From: Ideonella aquatica
GTDB taxonomy: Bacteria > Pseudomonadota > Gammaproteobacteria > Burkholderiales > Burkholderiaceae_C
Length of the DNA stretch: 64,000 nt
Reading direction: 5' to 3'
Assembly (NCBI RefSeq): GCF_018069755.1
Contig: NZ_JAGQDE010000006.1
Location: forward strand, 145,200 to 209,199
Shown: piece by piece, positions 57,313-64,000 of the stretch
Layout of the letters: every line of letters begins with the position of its first letter
Position numbering within the stretch: the first letter of the stretch is position 1
Made by a program: the position numbers and the translations under genes
The notes under the pieces: generated by a model
Databases searched by the model: none
Seen by the model: the letters and a program-made list of their open reading frames with translations, nothing else
What the model was told of the DNA's origin: nothing

Positions 57313-58041
57313 TCAGGCGAGCTGCCAGTCCACCGCGATACCGGCATCGCGACAGGCGCCAAAGTGGCCGCAGCCCAGGAAGGGGACGGGCGGCCGGCGG
57401 GCCGACAGCGGCGACGGATGGTTGGCCTGCAGCAACAGGTGGCGGCCCGGCGCAGCGGCCTCGATCAGCGACGCCTTGGCCTGCGCATGGGCGCCCCACA
57501 GCAGGAAGGCGATGCGGCGCGGCTGGCGGGCCACCGCCTCGATCAGCGCGTCGGTCAGCGCCTCCCAGCCCTTCTTCGCGTGGCTGGCCGGCTGGCCGTC
57601 CTCCACCGTCAGGCTGGTGTTGAGCAGCAGCACGCCGCGGCGCGCCCAGTCGCCCAGGTGGCCGTGGCGCGGCGGCGCCTGGCCCAGGTCGCGCTGCAGT
57701 TCGGCGTGGATGTTGCGCAGGCTGGGTGGGATCTTCTGGCCCGGCGGCACCGAGAAGGCCAGGCCCTCGGCCTGACCCGGCCCGTGGTACGGATCCTGGC
57801 CCAGGATCACGGCGCGCACGCCGTCCAACGGCGTCAGGGCCAGCGCGCGGAAAGGCTGGGCCGGGTAGATCAGCGCGCCAGCGGCCTGCCGGGCCTCAAC
57901 ATGGGCGCGCAGGCCCAGCCCAGCCGGGCTCGTGGCCCAGGCCTGGACCAGCGGCCGCCAGTCAGCGCCCACTTCGTCAATAAGCTCGTCCAGCGGCCAC
58001 TGCAGCCGATTGTCGGCAGCGCCGAACAGGTCGCCGCTCAC
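57313..58041 (-). CDS. ung: uracil-DNA glycosylase (family 1)
   Basis: A 242-residue base-excision repair enzyme that removes uracil from DNA. The catalytic-water motif GQDPYHG contains D83, and the HPSPLSA loop holds the catalytic H208. [10 protein letters not shown] and LLWGAHAQ are further family segments. It starts with GTG at 58041, which overlaps the trpC stop (GTGA), so its translation is probably coupled to trpC. Confidence 0.97.
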   Translation of the reverse strand: MSGDLFGAADNRLQWPLDELIDEVGADWRPLVQAWATSPAGLGLRAHVEARQAAGALIYPAQPFRALALTPLDGVRAVILGQDPYHGPGQAEGLAFSVPPGQKIPPSLRNIHAELQRDLGQAPPRHGHLGDWARRGVLLLNTSLTVEDGQPASHAKKGWEALTDALIEAVARQPRRIAFLLWGAHAQAKASLIEAAAPGRHLLLQANHPSPLSARRPPVPFLGCGHFGACRDAGIAVDWQLA

Positions 58042-58826
58042 GCGAATAAGCTGGCCAGCGCCACACCCGGATCGGGCTGGCGCATGAAGGCTTCGCCGAC
58101 CAGGAAGGCGTGAACATCGGCGGCGCGCATGCGCTGCACATCGTCGCGACCCAGGATGCCCGACTCGGTGACCAGCAGGCGGTCGGCCGGCACGCGCGGC
58201 AGCAGGCCCAGTGTGGTGTCCAGCGTGACCTCGAACGTCCGCAGGTTGCGGTTGTTGATGCCCACCAGCGGGGTGGTCAGACGCAGTGCGCGGTCCAGCT
58301 CGGCGCCGTCATGCACCTCCACCAGCACCGCCATGCCCAGCGCCAGCGCCTGGGCTTCCAGGTCGGCCATCTGGGCATCGTCCAGGCAGGCGGCGATCAG
58401 CAGGATGCAGTCGGCGCCCATCGCACGGGCCTCGAACACCTGGTAGGCGTCGACCATGAAGTCCTTGCGCAGCACCGGCAGCGCGCAGGCGGCGCGGGCG
58501 GCCTGCAGGTAGCCGGCACTGCCCTGGAAGAACTGGACATCGGTCAGCACGCTCAGGCAGGCCGCCCCGTGGCTGGCATAGCTGGCGGCGATCTCGGCGG
58601 GCTCGAAGGGGTCGCGCATCACGCCCTTGCTGGGGCTGGCCTTCTTGATCTCGGCGATCACGCCGGCCTGGCCGGCGGCGATCTTCGCGCGCAGCGCGCC
58701 GATGAAGTCGCGCTGGCCGCCCAGCGACTCGGCGTCGCGGCGCAGGCTGGCCAGGTCGCGCGCCGCCTTCGCAGCGGCCACTTCCTGGTGCTTGACCGCA
58801 ACGATCTTCTTCAGGATGTCGTCCAT
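58038..58826 (-). CDS. trpC: indole-3-glycerol phosphate synthase
   Basis: The 262-residue TIM-barrel enzyme makes indole-glycerol phosphate for tryptophan. It shows [58 protein letters not shown] and [12 protein letters not shown], which include the catalytic Lys and Glu residues. It is stand-alone, not fused to TrpF. It lies 4 bp after trpD and overlaps ung. Confidence 0.98.
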   Translation of the reverse strand: MDDILKKIVAVKHQEVAAAKAARDLASLRRDAESLGGQRDFIGALRAKIAAGQAGVIAEIKKASPSKGVMRDPFEPAEIAASYASHGAACLSVLTDVQFFQGSAGYLQAARAACALPVLRKDFMVDAYQVFEARAMGADCILLIAACLDDAQMADLEAQALALGMAVLVEVHDGAELDRALRLTTPLVGINNRNLRTFEVTLDTTLGLLPRVPADRLLVTESGILGRDDVQRMRAADVHAFLVGEAFMRQPDPGVALASLFA

Positions 58827-58830
58827 CGGC

Positions 58831-59862
58831 TCAGCCCTTGAGCGCTTGCGTGGCCGCGACGAAGGCGCTGAGCTTGGCCATGGCCTGGCCCGAGGCCACC
58901 GCCTCGCGCGCCAGCTTCACGCCGTCGCTGATGCTGGCCGCCTGGCCGCCGCAGTACAGCGCAGCACCGGCGTTGAGCAGCACGATGTCGCGCACCGGGC
59001 CATCCTCGTTGCCCAGTGCGCGCTGGATGCAGGCCACCGATTCATCGCGGTTGGCCACGCGCAGCACGCGGCTGTCGTAGACCGGCAGGCCGAAGTCGCT
59101 GGGGTGCACCATGTACTCGTGGACCGAGCCGTCCCTCAGCTCGCCCACCATGGTCTCGCCCGACAGCGAGATCTCGTCCATGCCGTTCATGCCATAGACC
59201 ACCATCGCATGCTCGGCGCCCAGGCGCTGCAGCACGCGCACCTGGATGCCCACCAGGTCGGGATGGAACACGCCCAGCAGCATGTTGGGCGCGCCGGCCG
59301 GGTTGGTCAGCGGGCCCAGGATGTTGAAGATGGTGCGCACGCCCAGTTCCTTGCGCACCGGCGCCGCATGCTTCATTGACGCATGGTGGTTGGGCGCGAA
59401 CATGAAGGCGATGCCGGTCTGCGCCAGGCACTGCGCCACCTGCTCGGGCGTCAGGTTGATGTGCGCGCCCAGCGCTTCCATCACATCGGCCGAGCCGCTG
59501 GTGGACGACACGCTGCGCCCACCGTGCTTGGCCACCCGCGCGCCCGCCGCCGCGGCGACGAAGGTGCTGGCGGTGGAGATGTTGAAGGTGTGGCTGCCGT
59601 CGCCGCCGGTGCCGACGATGTCGACCAGACCACTGCGGTCGGCCACCGGCACCGGCGTGGCGAACTCGCGCATCACCTGAGCGGCGGCGGCGATCTCGCC
59701 GATCGACTCCTTCTTGACGCGCAGGCCGATGGCCAGCGCGGCGATCATCACCGGCGACATCTCGCCGCTCATGATGCGGCGCATCAGCGTCAGCATCTCG
59801 TCGTGGAAGATCTCGCGGTGCTCGATGACGCGGGTCAGGGCTTCGGTGTTGGTGATGCTCAT
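58831..59862 (-). CDS. trpD: anthranilate phosphoribosyltransferase
   Basis: A 343-residue enzyme joining anthranilate to phosphoribosyl pyrophosphate. The PRPP loop is [17 protein letters not shown], with [21 protein letters not shown] and the anthranilate-site segment [19 protein letters not shown]. It is free of the TrpG glutaminase domain that is fused to it in enterobacteria. It lies 18 bp after ltaE. Confidence 0.98.
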   Translation of the reverse strand: MSITNTEALTRVIEHREIFHDEMLTLMRRIMSGEMSPVMIAALAIGLRVKKESIGEIAAAAQVMREFATPVPVADRSGLVDIVGTGGDGSHTFNISTASTFVAAAAGARVAKHGGRSVSSTSGSADVMEALGAHINLTPEQVAQCLAQTGIAFMFAPNHHASMKHAAPVRKELGVRTIFNILGPLTNPAGAPNMLLGVFHPDLVGIQVRVLQRLGAEHAMVVYGMNGMDEISLSGETMVGELRDGSVHEYMVHPSDFGLPVYDSRVLRVANRDESVACIQRALGNEDGPVRDIVLLNAGAALYCGGQAASISDGVKLAREAVASGQAMAKLSAFVAATQALKG

Positions 59863-59880
59863 GGCGGTCTTTCGGGCGGG

Positions 59881-60951
59881 TCAGTACGGGGCGCGCGGCG
59901 CCGCGGTGGGCGCATCGGCGGCGGGGTGAAGTTCGACGAAGGCGCGCACCGCGGCGATGGTGCGGTCGATGCCCTCGGCATCGACATCCTGGTGGGTGAC
60001 GAAGCGCAGGCCGATCAGGCCGGTGGCCAGGATGCCCTGCGCCGCCAGGTGGGCCAGCAGCGCCGGACCGCGGCCGTCGGCCACGTCGACGAAGACGATG
60101 TTGGTCTCGGCGCTCTTGACGCTCAGCCCCGGCAGGCCGCGCAGGCCGTCAGCCAGGCGCGCGGCCAGCGCGTGGTCCTGGTGCAAGCGGCCCAGGTGGT
60201 GGGTCAGCGCATGGTCGATCGCCGCGGCCAGCAGGCCGACCTGGCGCAGGCCGCCGCCAGCCATCTTGCGGATGCGGTGGGCGCGGGTGATCAGCTCGCG
60301 CGAGCCGCACAACAGCGAGCCCACCGGCGCGCCCAGGCCCTTGGAGCAGCAGATCGAGACGCTGTCGAAGTGGCGCGTGATGCCGCGCAGCGCGCTGGCG
60401 ATGTCACCGCCCGGCCCGGCCTCGGCCACCGCGGCGTTGAACACGCGGGCGCCGTCCAGGTGGCAGGCCAGGCCGCGCGAGCGCGCCAGCGCGGTGGCCT
60501 CGGCCAGGTAGCGCTGCGGCATCACATGGCCGTTCCAGGTGTTCTCCAGGCACAGCAGGCGGCTGCGCGCGAAGTGCGGGTCGTCGGGCTTGATCGCGCC
60601 GGCAATGTCGGCCAGCGCCATCAGTCCGCGCGCGTCCTGCGCCAGCGGCTGCGGCTGGATGCTGCCCAGCACCGCGGCGCCGCCGCCCTCGTAGCGGTAG
60701 GTGTGGGCCAGCTGGCCGACGATGTACTCGTCGCCGCGCTGGCAGTGCGCCAGCAGCGCGCAGAAGTTGCTCTGCGTGCCGCTGGGCATGAACAGCGCGG
60801 CCTCCATGCCGGCCAGCGCCGCCATGCGCTGCTGCAGCGCGTTGACGGTGGGGTCGTCGCCGAAGATATCGTCGCCCACCTCGGCGCGGGCCATGGCCTC
60901 GCGCATCGCGGGCGTTGGCCGCGTGACGGTGTCGCTGCGCAGGTCAATCAT
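59881..60951 (-). CDS. ltaE: low-specificity L-threonine aldolase
   Basis: A 356-residue PLP enzyme splitting L-threonine/allo-threonine to glycine and acetaldehyde. It has the start [20 protein letters not shown], the HLDGAR motif at 164-169 and the PLP lysine K204 in [12 protein letters not shown]. Its place between trpG and trpD suggests shared transcription, with 18 bp to trpD, but no direct role in tryptophan synthesis is known. Confidence 0.95.
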   Translation of the reverse strand: MIDLRSDTVTRPTPAMREAMARAEVGDDIFGDDPTVNALQQRMAALAGMEAALFMPSGTQSNFCALLAHCQRGDEYIVGQLAHTYRYEGGGAAVLGSIQPQPLAQDARGLMALADIAGAIKPDDPHFARSRLLCLENTWNGHVMPQRYLAEATALARSRGLACHLDGARVFNAAVAEAGPGGDIASALRGITRHFDSVSICCSKGLGAPVGSLLCGSRELITRAHRIRKMAGGGLRQVGLLAAAIDHALTHHLGRLHQDHALAARLADGLRGLPGLSVKSAETNIVFVDVADGRGPALLAHLAAQGILATGLIGLRFVTHQDVDAEGIDRTIAAVRAFVELHPAADAPTAAPRAPY

Positions 60952-61039
60952 GTCTGCCCCTCGTTCGCTGGGTACAGCGCCCGATCCCCCGGGGGGATGC
61001 GGGCCGGCTTGGGAGCGGCCCGGCGCTCGGCCCGCGCGC

Positions 61040-61627
61040 TCATGCCCGGCTCATCGCCACAAAGTTGCGCAGCATCGCGTGCCCATGCTCGGAGAGGATG
61101 GACTCGGGGTGGAACTGCACACCCTCCAGCGGCGTGCGGGTGCCAGCCAGCTCGCGGTGGCGCACGCCCATGATTTCGCCGTCCTCCGAGCGCGAGGTCA
61201 CCTGCAGCGCCTCGGGCCGGGTGCTCTCTTCGATCACCAGCGAGTGGTAGCGGATCACGGTGAACTGCTTGGGCAGGCCGGCGTAGACGCCTTCGCCATC
61301 GGTGTCGATGACGCTGGTCTTGCCGTGCATCTGGGTCTTGGCACGGATGATGCGCCCGCCCAGCGCGGCGCCGATGCTCTGGTGGCCCAGGCACACACCC
61401 AGGATCGGCAGCTTGCCCACAAAGGCCTGGATCGCCGGCACGCACACACCGGCCTCGGCCGGCGAGCAGGGGCCGGGCGAGAGCACCAGTTGGTCGGGTT
61501 GCAGGGCACCGATCTCGTCGACGGTGATCTCGTCGTTGCGCACCACCTTCACCTCTTCGCCCAACTCAGAGAAGTACTGGACCAGGTTGAAGGTGAAGGA
61601 GTCGTAGTTGTCGATCATCAGCAGCAT
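61040..61627 (-). CDS. trpG: anthranilate synthase component II (glutamine amidotransferase)
   Basis: The 195-residue class I glutaminase supplies ammonia to TrpE and may also serve 4-amino-4-deoxychorismate synthase. It starts [19 protein letters not shown]. The nucleophile is in GVCLGHQS and the His-Glu pair in [15 protein letters not shown] 61627 was chosen because the family begins at this strand and GGGAAAG lies upstream. No trpE is adjacent; the divergent bchI follows 336 bp away. Confidence 0.97.
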   Translation of the reverse strand: MLLMIDNYDSFTFNLVQYFSELGEEVKVVRNDEITVDEIGALQPDQLVLSPGPCSPAEAGVCVPAIQAFVGKLPILGVCLGHQSIGAALGGRIIRAKTQMHGKTSVIDTDGEGVYAGLPKQFTVIRYHSLVIEESTRPEALQVTSRSEDGEIMGVRHRELAGTRTPLEGVQFHPESILSEHGHAMLRNFVAMSRA

Positions 61628-61898
61628 GGGCGCTTTCCCTTGGATGGCAGCGGAGGTCTGGCGGACCCCCGGGATTCTCGATCCCGGCAACCCCGTGGGG
61701 CGCAGGCAGGCGCGGCAGAGGGGGCGGGGAGTGGGGGCGGGGCCGCGACAGCGGTCGCCCGGGGGCATGGGTGGGTTCAGGCCGATGGCTTGCGCCAACG
61801 CCACCCGGAGCGCGCTGCAGGGATCAGACGGATCGCAGACATGGGTCCATTATGGCCGCGTCGGCGAGGCGCTGCCGCCGGGCGCATGAACACCACCA
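61628..61898. other. trpG-bchI intergenic region, trpG side
   Basis: About 270 bp with no gene recognised. Read on the minus strand it should hold the trpG promoter and leader. A CATAAT hexamer is present near 61850, but no good -35 is visible, and no tryptophan-rich leader peptide was seen. Confidence 0.4.
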
Positions 61899-61930
61899 TT
61901 GACACCTGCAAGTGTCCTGTTAAATTGACA
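61899..61930 (+). promoter_or_regulatory. bchI promoter overlapping a CrtJ/PpsR-type operator
   Basis: TTGACA (61899-61904), a 16-bp spacer and TAAATT (61921-61926, four of six) form a plausible promoter. The palindrome TGT-N12-ACA (61913-61930, TGTC...GACA at its ends) covers the -10 and matches the operator of CrtJ/PpsR, the aerobic repressor of bacteriochlorophyll genes. A second inverted repeat, GACAC-N6-GTGTC, lies at 61901-61916. Binding is inferred; the regulator gene is not in the window. Confidence 0.65.
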
Positions 61931-61963
61931 GCTTGCGGCCCCCTGCCGCCCAAGGTGATTTCC

Positions 61964-62992
61964 ATGGCCACGCCCTACCCGTTCACCGCCATCGTCGGCC
62001 AGGAGGAGATGAAGCGGGCGCTGCTCGCCACCGTGGTCGATCCCAGCCTGGGCGGTGTGCTGATCCTGGGCGACCGCGGCACCGGCAAGTCCACCGCGGT
62101 GCGCGGCCTGGCCGCGCTGCTGCCGCCGATGCGCGCGCTGGCCGATTGCCGCTATGGCTGCGACCCGCGCGCCGGCGCCGCCCGCCTGTGCCCCGAGTGC
62201 CAGGCCGCCGGCCGCCATGGCCGCTCGCGCAGCGCGCTGCGCCCGGTGCCGGTGGTCGACCTGCCGCTGGGCGCCACCGAGGACCGGGTGGTCGGCGCGC
62301 TCGACCTGGAGCGGGCGCTGAGCCAGGGCGTCAAGGCCTTCGAGCCCGGGCTGCTGGCGCGGGCGCACCGCGGCTTTCTGTACATCGACGAGGTCAACCT
62401 GCTCGAAGACCACCTGGTCGACCTGCTGATCGACGTGGCCGCCTCGGGCGAGAACGTGGTCGAGCGCGAAGGCCTGTCGGTGCGCCACCCCGCCCGCTTC
62501 GTGCTGGTGGGCAGCGGCAACCCCGAGGAGGGCGAGCTGCGGCCGCAGCTGCTGGACCGCTTCGGCCTGGCGGTGGATGTGGGCACGCCCAAGGACATTG
62601 CCCAGCGCATCGAGGTGGTGCGCCGCCGCGAAGCCTATGAGCGCGACCCCGAGGCCTTCCAGCAGACCTGGGCGGCCGAGCAGGCGCGGTTGCGGCGCCA
62701 GTTGCAGGGCGCGCAGCGCCGGCTGGCCGAGCTGGCGGTGTCCGACGAGGTACTGACCCTGGCCGCCCAGCTGTGCCTGCAGCTGGGCACCGACGGCCTG
62801 CGCGGCGAGATCACGCTGATGCGCGCCGCGCGCGCGCTGGCCGCGCTGGAAGGTGCGGCCAGCGTCACGCCGGATCACCTGCGCCGCATGGCCGCGCCCG
62901 CGCTGCGCCACCGCCTGCGCCGCAACCCGCTGGACGACGCCGGCTCGGGCGTGCGGGTGCAGCGCGCGGTGGACGAGCTGGTGCCGGCCTGA
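61964..62992 (+). CDS. bchI: magnesium chelatase subunit BchI (AAA+ ATPase)
   Basis: BchI powers insertion of Mg2+ into protoporphyrin IX, the first committed step of bacteriochlorophyll synthesis, together with BchD and BchH. The 342-residue protein has YPFTAIVGQEEMKRALL, Walker A GDRGTGKST (36-44), Walker B FLYIDEVNLL (138-147) and the sensor segment GSGNPEEGELRPQLLDRFGL. ATG 61964 gives MATPYPFTAIVGQ, as in other BchI proteins. A putative CrtJ/PpsR site lies upstream and bchD follows after 7 bp. Confidence 0.96.
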   Translation: MATPYPFTAIVGQEEMKRALLATVVDPSLGGVLILGDRGTGKSTAVRGLAALLPPMRALADCRYGCDPRAGAARLCPECQAAGRHGRSRSALRPVPVVDLPLGATEDRVVGALDLERALSQGVKAFEPGLLARAHRGFLYIDEVNLLEDHLVDLLIDVAASGENVVEREGLSVRHPARFVLVGSGNPEEGELRPQLLDRFGLAVDVGTPKDIAQRIEVVRRREAYERDPEAFQQTWAAEQARLRRQLQGAQRRLAELAVSDEVLTLAAQLCLQLGTDGLRGEITLMRAARALAALEGAASVTPDHLRRMAAPALRHRLRRNPLDDAGSGVRVQRAVDELVPA

Positions 62993-62999
62993 GGCGCCG

Positions 63000-64000
63000 A
63001 TGAACGCCACCGCGGCCCGCCAGGCCGCCGCACTGCTGGCACTGGACCCCGCGGGCCTGGGCGGCATCGCGCTGCGCGACCGCCACGGCCCGCGCCGCGA
63101 CGCCTGGCTGGCCTGGCTGGCCGCCGGCCAGCCCCCTGACACGCCCTGGCGCCGCCTGCCCGCGAGCATCGACACCGCCCGCCTGCTGGGCGGCCTGGAC
63201 CTGACGGCCAGCCTGCGCAGCGGCCGACCGGTGGCCCAGCGCGGCCTGCTGGCCGAGTGCGACGGCGGCGTGCTGCTGCTGCCGATGGCCGAGCGCCTGG
63301 ACCGCGGCCGCGCCGCGCTGCTGGGCCAGGCGCTGGACACCCACCAGGTGGCCGTGCAGCGCGACGGCCTGGACCAGTGCCTGCCCGCCTGCTGGGCGCT
63401 GGTGGCGATGGACGAAGGCGCCGAACCCGACGAGAGCCTGCCCCCCGCGCTGGCCGAGCGCCTCGGGCTGTGGCTGGAGCTGGCCGCCTGCGGCGAGTCG
63501 CTGGAGCCGCCCAGCGCCAACGACGCGGCCACCTGGCGCCAGCGGGTGCAGGCCGCCCGCGCCGCGCTGCCATCGATCACCGTGCCCGATGAGGCACTGC
63601 AGGCCCTGGCCGAGACCGCCGCCGCGCTGGGCGTGGGCTCCGACCGCGCGCTGCTGCAGGCCTGGCGCGCCGCGCGTGCCGCTGCCGCCTGGGCCGGCCA
63701 TGCCCAGGTGCAGGACGAGGACCTGGCCTGGGCCGCGCGCCTGGTGCTGGCGCCGCGCGCCACCCAGCTGCCGCCGCTGCCCGCCGACGACACCGAGGAG
63801 ACGCCGGCCGAGCCGCCGCCGCAGGACGCCTGCGCCGACACACCGCCCCCCGCCGACCCCGGCGATCCGCCCCCCAGCGACCAGTCGCTGGAGCAGGCCG
63901 CCGACGTGCTGCTGCAGGCCGCGCTGGCGGCACTGCCGCCGGGCCTGCTGGCGCGCCTGGCGGCCGGCCGCGCGCGCAGCGCCTCGCGCAGCGCGGGCAG
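63000..64000 (+). CDS. bchD: magnesium chelatase subunit BchD (N-terminal part)
   Basis: The frame from ATG 63000 stays open to the window end (about 333 codons), so the gene is cut. The first 250 residues look like the degenerate AAA+ domain of BchD: LLGGLDLTASLRSGRPVAQRG, then VLLLPMAERLDRGRAALLGQ and the helical DRALLQAWRAARAAAAWAG, with no usable Walker A. An acidic Pro-rich linker (LPADDTEETPAEPPPQD) follows, as expected before the C-terminal integrin-I/VWA domain, which would lie outside. Only 7 bp separate it from bchI. Confidence 0.92.
   Translation, partial: MNATAARQAAALLALDPAGLGGIALRDRHGPRRDAWLAWLAAGQPPDTPWRRLPASIDTARLLGGLDLTASLRSGRPVAQRGLLAECDGGVLLLPMAERLDRGRAALLGQALDTHQVAVQRDGLDQCLPACWALVAMDEGAEPDESLPPALAERLGLWLELAACGESLEPPSANDAATWRQRVQAARAALPSITVPDEALQALAETAAALGVGSDRALLQAWRAARAAAAWAGHAQVQDEDLAWAARLVLAPRATQLPPLPADDTEETPAEPPPQDACADTPPPADPGDPPPSDQSLEQAADVLLQAALAALPPGLLARLAAGRARSASRSAG

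Overview
The window is high-GC (about 70%) DNA from a betaproteobacterium, most likely a Burkholderiales member near the Rubrivivax/Leptothrix/Roseateles group. The evidence is the sequence character of the ribosomal and RNA polymerase proteins, the layout of the tufB-secE-nusG-rplKAJL-rpoBC, str, S10, spc and alpha clusters, and a bacteriochlorophyll Mg-chelatase pair (bchI-bchD) at the right edge. The last point suggests a phototroph, or a descendant of one, whose photosynthesis gene cluster starts here.

Region 1 (1-20.1 kb) is accessory and metabolic. It holds the C-terminal end of a Cys/Met PLP enzyme, an mmuM-like gene with an in-frame amber codon near its expected start, a VOC protein, a small His-rich membrane protein with a ZnuD-like TonB receptor, and an unrecognised membrane protein of lower GC. 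These are followed by an aminotransferase broken by a deletion/frameshift, a serine hydrolase, a Tat-exported FAD oxidoreductase beside a membrane patatin, an EamA transporter, a Tat-exported GH3 glycosidase, and an ABC system whose permease is fused to an M1-type peptidase.

Region 2 (20.2-42.5 kb, almost all on the minus strand) holds tRNA-fMet, dsbD and one of the main ribosomal protein blocks. In transcription order it runs rpsL-rpsG-fusA-tuf-rpsJ, rplC-D-W-B-rpsS-rplV-rpsC-rplP-rpmC-rpsQ, a peroxiredoxin gene, rplN-X-E-rpsN-rpsH-rplF-R-rpsE-rpmD-rplO-secY-infA-rpmJ, and rpsM-K-D-rpoA-rplQ. Good promoter matches lie upstream of rpsL, rplC and rplN, and an extended -10 lies upstream of rpsD. 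The S10 cluster therefore appears split: rpsJ travels with tuf, and a separate promoter with a structured leader precedes rplC.

Region 3 (42.5-57.3 kb) starts with a lone PIN-domain gene on the plus strand. It shares a bidirectional terminator with the minus-strand operon tRNA-Tyr, tRNA-Gly, tRNA-Thr, tuf (second copy), tRNA-Trp, secE, nusG, rplK, rplA, rplJ, rplL, rpoB, rpoC. The leaders before rplJ and rpoB carry stable hairpins.

Region 4 (57.3-64 kb) holds trpG-ltaE-trpD-trpC-ung on the minus strand. Divergent from it is bchI-bchD, whose putative promoter overlaps a TGT-N12-ACA palindrome matching the CrtJ/PpsR operator. No trpE is present next to trpG. All assignments come from reading the sequence; no database search was run.
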